A stretch of 64,000 nucleotides of DNA from assembly GCF_001644645.1 (NCBI RefSeq), contig NZ_CP011390.1:5535501-5599500 (forward strand). The letters run 5' to 3'. The notes below the pieces were generated by a model that searched no databases, was not told the DNA's origin, and saw only the letters and a list, made by a program, of their open reading frames with translations. Source of the DNA: Flavisolibacter tropicus. Its GTDB lineage: Bacteria > Bacteroidota > Bacteroidia > Chitinophagales > Chitinophagaceae. Shown piece after piece: positions 8,828 through 18,101 of this stretch. Every line of letters starts with the position of its first letter. The stretch's first letter is position 1. The translations under genes were made by a program, and so were the position numbers.

Positions 8828-8943
8828 GTTTAATAATATTCTAGCCAATAACAATTCAGCGTGCAAAGACTAATGAGCGTTCTTAAAAGATATTGCTATC
8901 AAACAGAATCAAGAACATTTTTTCACCTTTCAATCTGATTAGT

Positions 8944-9150
8944 ATGCAACGCGATAAGCAACCATCTAATGAAGAAAACCTGGACCTGCGATTGGTTCAG
9001 GAGCATTTGAATTTAAGGGAGTATGCTGGCGATTCAGAAGATGATCAACTAACCAGGGATCAGGCAAATGAGTATATAACGGATTGCGACAGGAAATTAA
9101 TGGGGCGGGCAAGACCAGAAGACAATAATTCGAAAAATATGAGAGGTTAA
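8944..9150 (+). CDS. Small acidic hypothetical protein
   Basis: I do not recognise this protein. It has 68 residues from ATG 8944 (MQRDKQPSNEE), is rich in Asp, Glu, Asn and Arg, and has no membrane segment. An upstream in-frame start at 8893 would add 17 mostly hydrophobic residues and is less likely. It converges with the YihY gene, 44 bp away. The hydrophilic composition loosely resembles the other small disordered proteins in this window, though it lacks their MA[E/D]NNRN start. Confidence 0.5.
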   Translation: MQRDKQPSNEENLDLRLVQEHLNLREYAGDSEDDQLTRDQANEYITDCDRKLMGRARPEDNNSKNMRG

Positions 9151-9194
9151 AGGGGGAGTGAGGTTCCCTCGCAGAAGTTAAAGCCTGGCCAGAT

Positions 9195-10247
9195 TCAAGT
9201 CTCATTTGAATCCTTGCTTTGTTCTATTTTGCCTGGATGCTTGCTGGTGTCCTCATCTAGACGGTTTTTCACTCGTTGTAAGGCTTTCTCGGTAGTAGCT
9301 GCCACCTCTTCGTTTTCCTGTATACTGTGTTTTTTACTTTCCACTTGTACGGTTTGAAAAATCACAGCGTATACATTGGGGCGGATCTCTGAACCATACC
9401 GGATGGCGTAACATTTAGTGAACTCGGCGCCATAATAAAGGATCATAGCCGAGTAGTATACCCACACAAACAAGACAGCTAATGAGCCCGCGGCACCATA
9501 GGCAGAACCAATATTACTTCGGTTGATATAGAAGGTGATGCCGAATTTGCCAACCATAAAAAGAACGGCAGTGAATAAGGCACCTGCTGCTACATCTTTC
9601 CAGTGTAAGATAGCGTCGGGCAATACTTTAAAGATGATGGCAAATAATATAGTTGTAATGAAAAGCGTAGCAAGTAAGTTGCCTACATAAAGGAGTTGCA
9701 CAGACTCTCTCGGAAAGAGTCGTTCTAATTTACCCATAAGTCCTTCTACCGCTGTATTAATAATGAGTGATACTAACAAGATAAACCCTAAGCCCACAAC
9801 CAGTGAAAATGAGAGTAAGCGATTGAACAACATTCTTAACCAACCTCTTCTGGATTTTACTTTCAATCGCCAGATCAAGTTGATTGATTCCTGTATTTCT
9901 GAAAAAACAGTAGTAGCACCAATAAATAAAGTGGTAAAGCCAATAATAGCGGCCAACGTATTGGCACCGCTGTGCGTAGCGTTCTTTATGATCTCTTGTA
10001 TTTGGAGTGCAGCTTCGCTTCCTACCAATACCTTTGCTTGTTCATAAATCGTTCCTTCTGCTGCCTGCTTACCAAGGAAAAGGTTGGCCAGGAAGATGAC
10101 CACTACCAGCATTGGGCCAATAGAAAATATGGTATAGTAGGCCAACGCTGCACTCAGCCGGGGTACACTATCCTTCATGAAGCCGATACCGGCACTTTTG
10201 AGCACCTTGCCCAACCCTCCAATTGTTATTCTTTTCTTTCTATTCAT
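9195..10247 (-). CDS. YihY/BrkB family inner-membrane protein
   Basis: This is a polytopic inner-membrane protein of the YihY/virulence factor BrkB family (once misnamed RNase BN); its biochemical role is unsettled. It has 350 residues. Six or so hydrophobic segments are visible, beginning with the family signature PRLSAALAYYTIFSIGPMLV (about 25-44). Later come the conserved AYGAAGSLAVLFVWVYYSAM and ILYYGAEFTKCYA segments. After about residue 285 there is a charged cytoplasmic tail. Length and signature fit the family well. The gene stands alone, converging on the small acidic gene at 8944. Confidence 0.88.
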   Translation of the reverse strand: MNRKKRITIGGLGKVLKSAGIGFMKDSVPRLSAALAYYTIFSIGPMLVVVIFLANLFLGKQAAEGTIYEQAKVLVGSEAALQIQEIIKNATHSGANTLAAIIGFTTLFIGATTVFSEIQESINLIWRLKVKSRRGWLRMLFNRLLSFSLVVGLGFILLVSLIINTAVEGLMGKLERLFPRESVQLLYVGNLLATLFITTILFAIIFKVLPDAILHWKDVAAGALFTAVLFMVGKFGITFYINRSNIGSAYGAAGSLAVLFVWVYYSAMILYYGAEFTKCYAIRYGSEIRPNVYAVIFQTVQVESKKHSIQENEEVAATTEKALQRVKNRLDEDTSKHPGKIEQSKDSNET

Positions 10248-10525
10248 TCCTGATTTTAGTAAAAGCTACTTTAGTTGTATTGGTGTTGCAAATAGCAAAC
10301 CAGAGTGCTGAGGTCTAAAGGCTAAGAGGAAAAAGATAGGGAAGGAGAAAAGGAGAGAATGCTGCGAGAATGAAATAAGGAATGAAGAAGGGGGGATTGG
10401 ATTTATTGCGAGATAGGATGATCAATACCTACTCCTTGTATTCCTTTACGTAGTTGTGTTCATATGAAAGAGGTAGTATTACTTATAGAGTTAGGTGCTG
10501 ACAAAAGAATATAGCTCTACAATTG

Positions 10526-11974
10526 TTACTTAACTACGCCTCCAAAGCATAGGTATTTGATCTCCATAAAATATTCCATTCCATATTTTGATCCTTCGCG
10601 TCCAAAGCCTGATTCTTTAACACCGCCAAAAGGCGCTACTTCTGTAGAGATCAGTCCTTCATTGATACCCACCATGCCGTACTCCAGGGCTTCAGCTACG
10701 CGCCAACATCGGTTTACATCTTTACTATAGAAATAAGATGCCAGTCCATATTGCGTATTATTGGCCATTTGTATGGCTTCTGCTTCTGTATGGAAACGGA
10801 AGATGGGAGCAACAGGGCCGAATACTTCTTCCTTAGCAATGATCATATTGGGTGTAGCATCGCTAAGAACTGTTGGCTGAAAGAATAAGCCCTCCAGGCT
10901 CTTTCCTCCAGTAAGAATGTGTGCTCCTTTATCAACAGCGTCTTTGATATGCTCTTTCACCTTATTTAATCCTTTTTCATTGATCAATGGCCCTACTTGC
11001 ACGTCCTTGTTTAATATGTCACCTGTTTTCAATTCTTGAACGGCTCGTGTAAACTTTTCTGTAAAGGCATCATAAATACTGTCTTGTACCAATATGCGGT
11101 TGGCACAGACGCAGGTTTGTCCGTTATGGCGATACTTTGAGATAATAGCACCTTTTACAGCGTCATCAAGATCCGCATCTTCAAAAACTATAAATGGGGC
11201 ATTGCCACCTAGTTCTAATGACAGCTTCTTTAATGTTGGAGCACTTTGTTCCATCAGGATCTTTCCTACGGCTGTTGAGCCGGTGAAGGAGAGCTTGCGT
11301 ATCTTTTTGTTTTCACACAGCTCTTTACCTATTTCACTGCTATTGGCAGAAGTAACGGTATTGTATACACCAGGAGGAAAGCCGGCTTTCTCTGCCAGGT
11401 AAGAGATGGCCAAAGCTGTCAGGGGCGTTTCTGATGGTGGCTTTACTATAACAGGACAGCCAGCGGCTAGTGCAGGTCCTACTTTACGTGTGATCATGGC
11501 CAAGGGGAAGTTCCAAGGGGTGATAGCTGCGGCTACCCCCACGGATTGCTTGATCACAACCAATCGTCTATCTTTTGTATGTGGAGGAATCACATCGCCA
11601 TAGGCACGCTTGGCTTCTTCTGCAAACCATTCAACAAAAGAAGCTCCATAGTTTACTTCACCTAGGCTTTCCGTGATTACTTTGCCCGACTCAATGGACA
11701 TTAAATGAGCAAGCTCCTCTTTACGTTCCATTATCAGATTGAACCAATTGCGCAATAGTGCTGAGCGTTCTTTGGCTGTAAGATCCCGATATGCAGGCCA
11801 GGCAGCATCGGCAGCATCTATGGCCTTGCGTACATCTTCCCGATCCATATCTGGTACTGCTGCTATTACCTCTCCTGTTGCCGGGTTGATCACTTCAAAA
11901 ACTTTTCCGCTAGTAGCTGCTAACCACTTTCCATCAACAAAGGCCTGAGAACGGATAAGGTTGTTTTGTTTCAT
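10526..11974 (-). CDS. gabD: NAD(P)-dependent succinate-semialdehyde dehydrogenase
   Basis: This oxidises succinate semialdehyde to succinate, the last step of the GABA shunt. It is a cytoplasmic aldehyde dehydrogenase superfamily member with 482 residues, the GabD length. ITPWNFP is at 151-157, the cofactor Lys at 178 (VKPPSETP), FTGST at 230-234, the general-base Glu at 254 in LELGG, and the nucleophile Cys at 288 in NGQTC. The C-terminal PFGGVKESGFGREGSKYG is typical of the GabD branch. There is no GABA transaminase next door, so it may serve general aldehyde detoxification. An inverted repeat at 12013-12030 in its upstream region could be an operator. Confidence 0.88.
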   Translation of the reverse strand: MKQNNLIRSQAFVDGKWLAATSGKVFEVINPATGEVIAAVPDMDREDVRKAIDAADAAWPAYRDLTAKERSALLRNWFNLIMERKEELAHLMSIESGKVITESLGEVNYGASFVEWFAEEAKRAYGDVIPPHTKDRRLVVIKQSVGVAAAITPWNFPLAMITRKVGPALAAGCPVIVKPPSETPLTALAISYLAEKAGFPPGVYNTVTSANSSEIGKELCENKKIRKLSFTGSTAVGKILMEQSAPTLKKLSLELGGNAPFIVFEDADLDDAVKGAIISKYRHNGQTCVCANRILVQDSIYDAFTEKFTRAVQELKTGDILNKDVQVGPLINEKGLNKVKEHIKDAVDKGAHILTGGKSLEGLFFQPTVLSDATPNMIIAKEEVFGPVAPIFRFHTEAEAIQMANNTQYGLASYFYSKDVNRCWRVAEALEYGMVGINEGLISTEVAPFGGVKESGFGREGSKYGMEYFMEIKYLCFGGVVK

Positions 11975-12416
11975 GTAATCAAGTTGAAGTATGAATCACT
12001 ATCCATTTGCCTGATCGTTCATTTACGATCCGTCATTTAAGCCACTGCGAAAACAGAATTGACTGAAATGGATGTAATGTTTGTAAAATAAAGCGATTTC
12101 ACCTTTCAACCACTTGAAATAATTATGCCTATACTTCATTGTTTTGTCGTTAGGTTGTGTAAGTGATATTCAGTTGAAAGAAAATAAAATGGTTTATTTA
12201 ATGGAGTCAATTGATGAGATATAAGGCAAAGGAGTGTATCGAACTAAAAGAGTGCCCAAATAAAAATAAATAGTGAGGATACTATCATAAAACGCTTGCT
12301 CTACTGGCATTTAAAGGTTGCCGGATGGTTAAGAGAAGCTGATGTTTGGAATGTGTTGGGGTGAAAATCTATTAATGCAAATAGTAAGCTTGAGCTGTAT
12401 TAATTAAATTAGCATT
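11975..12416. other. Divergent intergenic region, gabD / GT2
   Basis: This 442-bp AT-rich region separates two divergent genes and must hold both promoters. No gene or RNA is recognisable in it. The only clear structure is the inverted repeat at 12013-12030. Confidence 0.5.
12013..12030. promoter_or_regulatory. Inverted repeat upstream of gabD, possible operator
   Basis: GATCGT and ACGATC are separated by six bases (TCATTT), 39 bp upstream of the gabD start. The symmetry suits a dimeric regulator; no regulator is identified. Confidence 0.3.
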
Positions 12417-13412
12417 ATGCTCACTACGCAAGCCTCAGCTTTAGCACCTGAGTTATCTCTTATCATACCAGTTATGAATGAGGAAGAAAATATTTCTCCT
12501 TTGTTTTCAGCTGTCCGTACAGCCTTGCAGGATCTGTCTTACGAGTTGATAATAGTAGATGATGGGTCTACTGATCAAACTAAAAAACGCATACTGGAAT
12601 ATGCGGATGCAAAAACTATTTTAGTAGAACTGCGTGGAAATTATGGTCAAAGTACGGCAATAGCAGCCGGTATCGATCACTCCAAGGGCCGTTATATAGC
12701 TATGATGGATGGCGATCTGCAAAATGATCCTACCGATATTCCTTACATGTTAAGCCTCTTAAAAGAAGGCGATTGGGATATGGTGGCCGGCAATCGCGTA
12801 AACCGTCAGGATGGTTTACTCTTACGAAAAATTCCCAGTAAAATAGCCAATGCCCTGATTCGTAATATGACAGGCGTATACATTAAAGACTATGGTTGCA
12901 CGCTAAAAGTGTTTCGTCGGGAAATAGCAGAAGACCTGGGGCTTTATGGTGAGCTCCATCGTTTTATGCCGGTGTTAGCTAAGCTCCAAGGCGCGCGAAT
13001 TACACAGGTAGATGTAAAACATTTTCATCGTCGCTTTGGAAAAAGCAAGTATGGCATCAACCGGACATTCAAAGTGTTGTCGGACTTAGCCCTGATGGTT
13101 TTTTTGCGCCGCTATATGCAAAAACCAATGCACTTGTTTGGAACATTTGGTTTCATTGCATTTGGCTTAGGTGTGCTTATAAACCTGTATTTGTTGGTGT
13201 TAAAGATAATGGGGCAAGACATATGGGGGAAGCCGCTGTTGATCTTTGGGCTGATCCTGTTATTGGGTGGTATTCAGCTAATCACTTTTGGTTTCCTGGC
13301 CGAAATGTCGATGCGCACCTATTACGAATCGCAGCGCAAGAAAACCTATAATGTTCGAAGGGTGTATACAAAAGAAGAACCTAATACGGATACATTGGAA
13401 ATTACAGTTTAA
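12417..13412 (+). CDS. DPM1/ArnC-type membrane-anchored glycosyltransferase family 2
   Basis: This likely transfers a sugar from a nucleotide donor to undecaprenyl phosphate on the cytoplasmic face. It has 331 residues. The GT-A nucleotide-binding motif VDDGST is at 47-52, MMDGDLQ (metal-binding DxD-type) at 96-102, and HRFMPVLA near 182. Two transmembrane helices lie in the C-terminal part (about 238-300), as in ArnC and GtrB. The next gene (13487, 74 bp downstream, same strand) is a GT39/ArnT-like transferase that would use such a lipid-linked sugar. The pair therefore suggests a two-step modification of a periplasmic acceptor, with lipid A or a surface glycan as candidates by analogy. Confidence 0.85.
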   Translation: MLTTQASALAPELSLIIPVMNEEENISPLFSAVRTALQDLSYELIIVDDGSTDQTKKRILEYADAKTILVELRGNYGQSTAIAAGIDHSKGRYIAMMDGDLQNDPTDIPYMLSLLKEGDWDMVAGNRVNRQDGLLLRKIPSKIANALIRNMTGVYIKDYGCTLKVFRREIAEDLGLYGELHRFMPVLAKLQGARITQVDVKHFHRRFGKSKYGINRTFKVLSDLALMVFLRRYMQKPMHLFGTFGFIAFGLGVLINLYLLVLKIMGQDIWGKPLLIFGLILLLGGIQLITFGFLAEMSMRTYYESQRKKTYNVRRVYTKEEPNTDTLEITV

Positions 13413-13486
13413 GGTGGGCTCCTGTTTTTGTTTAGGTTGTTATATTGTTAGTTGGGAAGGCTGTTATTATTAAAAGTTTAAAACAC

Positions 13487-15157
13487 ATGGGCATCTCCTT
13501 ACGTATTGTAAAAGCGCTGATAGTTGTATTCATGATCATTGCCTATATCAGAGGCTTGTTTATCCCGATCATGAATAACAATGCGGCCCATCATGCCAAT
13601 ATTGCCTTGCACATGTATTTGACAGGCGATTATGTGAATCTAATAGATAGGGGACAGGATTACTTAGATAAACCACATTTATTATTCTGGACAGCTGCCT
13701 TTGCTTATCACTTATTTGGTGTTACTTCTTTTGCCTATAAGTTCTTCTCCTTTTTATTTGTTATTGTAGGTGTATACTCCACCTTTCGACTTGGTAAATT
13801 ACTGGTGGATCGTAAAACGGGTATTTATGCGGTTTTGATCTTAAGTTCCTCCTTTGCTTTTATTCTATCTACCAATGATGTTCGCATGGATGCCATGGTG
13901 GTATCCTGTATTGCTTTTTCTACCTGGCAATTGCTGGAATATTTCTTCCATTCCCAACGATCAGCACTTCTGTTAGGTGCATTGGGACTAGCATTAGGCT
14001 TTGCAACCAAGGGAGCAGTAGCGATTGTTTTGCCCGTAATGGTGGTTGTTTTTTATTTTGTACAACAACAAAAATCAAAAGCGATTTTAACCTGGCGCTG
14101 GCTGCCATTGGTATTGCTAACTGTTTTATTTCTTTTACCCATATTTTACTGCTTTTATTTACAGTTTGATATGCACCCTGAAAAAGTAGTACGGGGTATG
14201 AAGGGAAATTCCGGAATACTGTTTCTGCTATTTGGACAAAGCTTTCAGCGTCTTACTGGCTCTGGCTGGGGAGAGCGTTCCTCGGACCCCTTCTTTTTGC
14301 TTCACACATTTTTATGGGCTTATTTACCTTGGTGTGTATTGGCTTATATAGCCTTGTTTAAAAATATTAGTGAATGGTTTCGCGTGAAATTTCGGTTTAT
14401 AGATACTACCGAAGTTGCTCTAACCGCAACACTTACAATTGTTTTTACCCTGATCTCTTTCTCCCGTTTTAAAAACGCGCATTATGTAAATGTGCTGTTT
14501 CCATATTTCGCTGTTATTACTGCCCGCTATTTAGCTACAGCGAGTCTAAAGGCCATTCGTAGGGTGTTTTGGCTGCAGCTGGTCATAGGTCTTTTACTAA
14601 TGATAACGATAGTTACACTAAATCAATGGGCCTTTCCGTTTAAGCAATTCTATAGTGTTGGAGGAGCTGCTCTGATCTTTGTATTATTCCTGATGTTGGT
14701 TCTAAATAAAACAATGGAATTGTCGGCCAAAACTGTCTGGCTTTCATTTGCAGCCATAGTCTTTACTTTTTGGATATTGAACTTTAATTTCTACCCACAA
14801 CTTTTGCCTTATCAATCCGGCCATGGAATGGCCAAGCGTGTAAAGGAAGCTGGTATTGATCCTAAAAAGCTCTATTACATTGATGATGAAAACGAGCGTA
14901 ACTACAGTATGGAGTTTTCGCTGCCAGCATTACTGCCTGTTATTTCTATAGATTCATTGAAAAAGATTCAGGAACCCATTTATTTGTTTGCTCACCCCTC
15001 GCAGTTAGAAAGTTTGCGCCAAGAACAGGTGCCTTTTGATACCGTTATTCGCGCCAGCCATTATAATGTATCTACTATAAAGGGCTCCTTTTTAAACCCG
15101 GCTACGCGTGCTAAAAAGCTGAATTCTCAATTCATCATAAAAGTTGGCGCCAAGTAG
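13487..15157 (+). CDS. ArnT-like glycosyltransferase family 39 membrane protein
   Basis: This is a polytopic GT-C fold transferase expected to move a sugar from an undecaprenyl carrier to a periplasmic acceptor. It has 556 residues from ATG 13487 (MGISLRIVK). An earlier TTG start at 13445 would add 14 residues and is less likely. The first periplasmic loop has the family features (a short acidic segment, then DKPHLLFWTAAF near 65-76), followed by about ten more hydrophobic helices. A soluble C-terminal region begins at about residue 445. It is paired with the GT2 upstream, as ArnC is with ArnT. The exact sugar and acceptor are unknown. Confidence 0.82.
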   Translation: MGISLRIVKALIVVFMIIAYIRGLFIPIMNNNAAHHANIALHMYLTGDYVNLIDRGQDYLDKPHLLFWTAAFAYHLFGVTSFAYKFFSFLFVIVGVYSTFRLGKLLVDRKTGIYAVLILSSSFAFILSTNDVRMDAMVVSCIAFSTWQLLEYFFHSQRSALLLGALGLALGFATKGAVAIVLPVMVVVFYFVQQQKSKAILTWRWLPLVLLTVLFLLPIFYCFYLQFDMHPEKVVRGMKGNSGILFLLFGQSFQRLTGSGWGERSSDPFFLLHTFLWAYLPWCVLAYIALFKNISEWFRVKFRFIDTTEVALTATLTIVFTLISFSRFKNAHYVNVLFPYFAVITARYLATASLKAIRRVFWLQLVIGLLLMITIVTLNQWAFPFKQFYSVGGAALIFVLFLMLVLNKTMELSAKTVWLSFAAIVFTFWILNFNFYPQLLPYQSGHGMAKRVKEAGIDPKKLYYIDDENERNYSMEFSLPALLPVISIDSLKKIQEPIYLFAHPSQLESLRQEQVPFDTVIRASHYNVSTIKGSFLNPATRAKKLNSQFIIKVGAK

Positions 15158-15307
15158 GGGCCTTCCGGCTCTGGCTAGAAAGTGAACTACTGAATAAGCC
15201 AATTCCGGCCATTTAAGGAGAGCATTTGTAAAGAGAATTTATAGGGGTGACATGACCTTAGTGGGGCATTTACGACCTTTTTCTCTTATGCCACTCCTAT
15301 TTATCCT

Positions 15308-15387
15308 GTATATATCTCGTCTCTATTAGGGGCGAGATATATACGAGACATATACGGGTTATATACGGGTTATATATGAGATATTCC
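15308..15387. repeat. Hairpin plus 11-bp-periodic repeat array B
   Basis: A 12-bp perfect inverted repeat (15308-15319 with 15333-15344, GTATATATCTCG) runs into five 11-bp units in register from 15333 to 15387, for example CGAGACATATA and CGGGTTATATA (the latter twice). The period matches arrays at 1374-1484 and 49400-49465, although the sequence differs. Confidence 0.8.
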
Positions 15388-15646
15388 TGGATCAGCGAGT
15401 GGTAAATGGATAGGGAGGGAGGTCAAAGCTTAAGTAAGAAAAGGGCTAAATGGTACATCTGTAGCGGTTTTGGCGCTTAAATACCGATTAAAGGGTATTG
15501 GGCTGCTTTACTGAATTCCGTTGCTTTGCGGAAGATTTAGTTGAGTATACATCCTTACCCGGAAAAGCGTTCGATACCAAAACCTATTACTTTTCAAATA
15601 GCTTATTTAAATAAGCAATACGCGACCAAAACTAATTGCTTTAAGT

Positions 15647-15677
15647 GACCCTGCTTTATATAGGCAGGGTCTTTTTT
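15647..15677 (+). terminator. Strong intrinsic terminator
   Basis: A perfect 8-bp stem (GACCCTGC paired with GCAGGGTC) with a nine-base loop is followed by six T. It lies 490 bp after the nearest upstream gene, so it may end an unannotated small RNA rather than the GT39 transcript. Confidence 0.85.
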
Positions 15678-15805
15678 ATACCTAATAATAGCTATTTGCT
15701 GTAACTAAAAACCCAATAAGGAAGGTGGCAAAAAGAAGCAATTGAAAATAAAACCCTAAAGAGCGACCTTATAATGGTAATTGATCGTCAGCTAGTTAAG
15801 GCTAA

Positions 15806-16324
15806 TTAGAGTAGGGATTTGAGCCGGGATTTAATTTGTAGCATGGCCTTATCTGCAAAGTTTTTTAGTGTGGAAACTTCTTTTTCTGATAGTTGCCTGG
15901 GCTGTTTATCTACTATGCAAACAACACCCAATGCATAGCCGTCATCAGTAATAATGGGAGCACCAGCATAAAACCGTACTCCAAAATCACCGGAAATAAG
16001 TGGATTGGTTTCCAACTCTGGGACCTGTAGTGTATCTGGATATACAGTAGGATGATTTTTTAATAAAGCCAGTGAACATAAACTGATGTTTCGGGGTATT
16101 TGCTCAATGTTTGGAATGCCTACATTGCCCGGAAATGCCACATGATCTTTATCAACAACAGAAACGAGTGCAATGGGAGTATGAAATGTATCAGCTACAG
16201 ATTGGGCCAAGTCATAAAAGTATCCCTGAGGCAAACCATTGACCAATTTATAGCGTTTGAGGGCTTTTAAACGGTTTTTCTCATTGAGCGTATGAAAATC
16301 GATTTCAACAGAAACATTTTCCAT
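15806..16324 (-). CDS. GAF-domain protein
   Basis: This is a stand-alone GAF sensor of 172 residues. A GAF domain spans about 28-168: YDLAQSVADTFHTPIALVSVVDKD, then CSLALLKNHPTVYPDTL, then GAPIITDDGYALGVVCIVD. This variant, with a short alpha-helical start and no attached output domain, resembles free GAF proteins often found beside histidine kinases or diguanylate cyclases. None is adjacent here. The ligand is unknown; some relatives bind cyclic nucleotides or small redox ligands. The gene lies downstream of the DUF4397 gene on the same strand, but a hairpin at 16454-16480 separates them. Confidence 0.8.
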   Translation of the reverse strand: MENVSVEIDFHTLNEKNRLKALKRYKLVNGLPQGYFYDLAQSVADTFHTPIALVSVVDKDHVAFPGNVGIPNIEQIPRNISLCSLALLKNHPTVYPDTLQVPELETNPLISGDFGVRFYAGAPIITDDGYALGVVCIVDKQPRQLSEKEVSTLKNFADKAMLQIKSRLKSLL

Positions 16325-16453
16325 AAAATCCGCTTTTTGGGTTGAGAAATAGGCTGCCTATACAAAGCTAGTTTTTTGCAAACTATTTAGGTACACATCT
16401 CTTAGTAAAAAACAGATATGGTGGAAACAAGCTGAGCAATGCCTTTAAATAGG

Positions 16454-16480
16454 TAAAGCCGCTATGATTTAGCGGCTTTA
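16454..16480. terminator. Hairpin terminator after the DUF4397 gene
   Basis: A perfect 10-bp stem (TAAAGCCGCT paired with AGCGGCTTTA) has a seven-base loop. It lies 24 bp beyond the stop of the minus-strand lipoprotein gene. Confidence 0.7.
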
Positions 16481-16503
16481 ATCTAAAAGGAATGTGTGTT
16501 GGC

Positions 16504-17199
16504 CTATTTATTAAGAATAATTTGAGCACCTAAAGCTTGTGCTCCTGTGCCTCCCACAAATCCTTTTGCAAATACTGTATAGATCTTACCTGCTGTTAAA
16601 GTGATATTGGGTAATGGCAATGCGACAGTTTTGGTACCGGCTATTCGTACTTCCAAATTGTAGGTGCCAGCATCTACAGGCGTAAAGTTGGCTAGCGTGG
16701 CAGTCGTTGACTGGTCATTAAACGTTCTATTGTTAAAAAGTACTGGCCCATCGGTTACTGCAATGTCCACAGCAGGTGCATTGGGGCTGAAATGGAAAAA
16801 GCGCACATGTGCTTTGCCGGATGCCGGTGCTGTAAGATTATCCCCAACTACTGCAGGCTTGATCTTGTTCACAGAATCGATAGCAAATACAGAATAGTAA
16901 TTATTGGCTGTAAGCGGAACGTTGGCATCTATCACATACGTAGTTGTGCCAGCAGGTGATAGCTTAAAGTTAGCTGTGCCAGCATCTACAGGCGTATACG
17001 GGCTGTTGTTGGGGTATGATACATTGGAGAGAGCTACTGCGTTATTAATGCGTACATCCACATTGGGTGCATTGGGTGAAGCGTGTACTACCATAACCTG
17101 TGCTTTCTGCTGTTCTATATCTCCATTATCATCCTCACAGGAAGTAATAAAGATGCTTAAGGCTAACCAACCGAATGTTTTTAATAATGTCTTTTTCAT
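16504..17199 (-). CDS. DUF4397 domain-containing lipoprotein
   Basis: This is a predicted surface or periplasmic lipoprotein of unknown function. It has 231 residues from ATG 17199 (MKKTLLKTFG). A signal peptide ends in a lipobox-like FITSC with the Cys near residue 21, followed by EDDNGD, whose acidic residues fit a Bacteroidota lipoprotein export signal. Two tandem beta-rich DUF4397 repeats follow, each starting with a SPNAPxVD motif (VVHASPNAPNVDV and FFHFSPNAPAVDI). The family is common in Bacteroidota and Firmicutes as an extracellular anchor or adhesin-like domain; no enzymatic residues are evident. It is monocistronic, with a hairpin terminator downstream. Confidence 0.85.
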   Translation of the reverse strand: MKKTLLKTFGWLALSIFITSCEDDNGDIEQQKAQVMVVHASPNAPNVDVRINNAVALSNVSYPNNSPYTPVDAGTANFKLSPAGTTTYVIDANVPLTANNYYSVFAIDSVNKIKPAVVGDNLTAPASGKAHVRFFHFSPNAPAVDIAVTDGPVLFNNRTFNDQSTTATLANFTPVDAGTYNLEVRIAGTKTVALPLPNITLTAGKIYTVFAKGFVGGTGAQALGAQIILNK

Positions 17200-17362
17200 A
17201 AGTTGCATTTAGGAAGATTAACAACAGCTATAGAATAAAGTTGAAAGCTGGTTAGCCTTTTTAAGGAAAAAGAGTGGAAAAAAACTGCAGCCTGGTTGCC
17301 TGTTTATTGTTTGCTTTGGTGCGATGATTAGAGGTTCAACAAAACAAAGGCCGCTTTATATA

Positions 17363-17393
17363 AAATAAAAAGGCCCAGCAATAGCTGGGCTTT
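17363..17393 (-). terminator. Intrinsic terminator for the gene at 17424
   Basis: On the minus strand a GCCCAGC/GCTGGGC stem with a TATT loop is followed by CTTTTTATTTTA. It begins 31 bp after the stop codon of the upstream minus-strand gene. Confidence 0.85.
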
Positions 17394-17423
17394 ACAATAA
17401 ATTGAAGGTAGCTGAACAGTTAA

Positions 17424-17855
17424 TTATTGTTCGTCTACATTCATGGAAATTTCTAACTGTATGCTTTTGCCTTTCTTGTATTCTGCAATAGGAGAAACCA
17501 AGTCGTAAAGACCGCTATATTTTGTTTTTAATAAAATGCCTTTTTGGTGCAACGATTCAATGGCTTCGTTGATCTTGGAGGTAGATTTCAAAGGCAGCTT
17601 ATCTTTTAAAGTAGCCGGGTCAATATCTAAAAAGCGACCAACGCGTTCGCTGCTATTGGCATGTTTCAGAATTTCCAGCTCAATGCTATTAATATTAAGC
17701 AGTGTCTTCAACAAAGAATAATAATCTTCTTCTGCTTGTTTGGGGTCTAGTGATTTTTTGGCCTTAATGGTTACTTTATCGCCTCTTTCACTAACGTCAA
17801 ACTGATAAGCATTTCCACTGTTTGCACTTTGCTCCGGTTGCTTTGCTTCTTCCAT
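17424..17855 (-). CDS. Conserved hypothetical, winged-helix-like cytoplasmic protein
   Basis: I do not recognise a named family. The protein has 143 residues from ATG 17855 (MEEAKQPEQS). A longer frame reaches 17960, but a -7 box-like TACTTTTG (17879-17872) lies inside that extension and supports the shorter start. After a Gln/Ser-rich leader, the region from about 25 onward is helical (DPKQAEEDYYSLLKTLLNI). It is followed by a segment that reads like a small winged helix: LKDKLPLKSTSKINEAIESLHQ, then KGILLKTKYSGLYDLVSPIAEY. This suggests DNA or protein binding, as an inference only. It has its own promoter-like box and terminator, so it is a single-gene unit. Confidence 0.65.
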   Translation of the reverse strand: MEEAKQPEQSANSGNAYQFDVSERGDKVTIKAKKSLDPKQAEEDYYSLLKTLLNINSIELEILKHANSSERVGRFLDIDPATLKDKLPLKSTSKINEAIESLHQKGILLKTKYSGLYDLVSPIAEYKKGKSIQLEISMNVDEQ

Positions 17856-17871
17856 TAGGTTTGATTTTTGG

Positions 17872-17879
17872 CAAAAGTA
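17872..17879 (-). promoter_or_regulatory. Bacteroidota -7 box (TACTTTTG)
   Basis: This exactly matches TAnnTTTG and lies 17 bp before the ATG at 17855. No clear TTG -33 element is seen at the usual distance. It helps to choose the shorter start of the downstream gene. Confidence 0.4.
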
Positions 17880-18101
17880 AGGAGTTTGGTAACGTTTAAA
17901 GTGCTCACTTGCAGAAGAGTAGTTTTCGGAAATAAATTTGGATTTCTCTTCCAAGCGCATATCGTACTAAATGGATATTACAATGAAGTAGTTATTGTCT
18001 TTTATATCCTCAATCAGTAAAAAGTACCATAAATGCACTAAACTGTTCCATTCTCAGGGCTCAGCTTAAAGTAACTTTATCCAACGAAAGAGATCAGTAA
18101 T

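Larger units (their letters stand above)
15158..15805. other. Long intergenic region with repeats, palindrome and terminator
   Basis: This 648-bp region has no credible gene. It holds a hairpin plus 11-bp repeats (15308-15387), small hairpins near 15510-15535 (TTCCG paired with CGGAA), a 16-bp perfect palindrome at 15601-15616 (GCTTATTTAAATAAGC) and a strong terminator at 15647-15677. A structured stretch ending in a terminator but lacking an ORF could be a small RNA at roughly 15480-15677. Confidence 0.5.
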
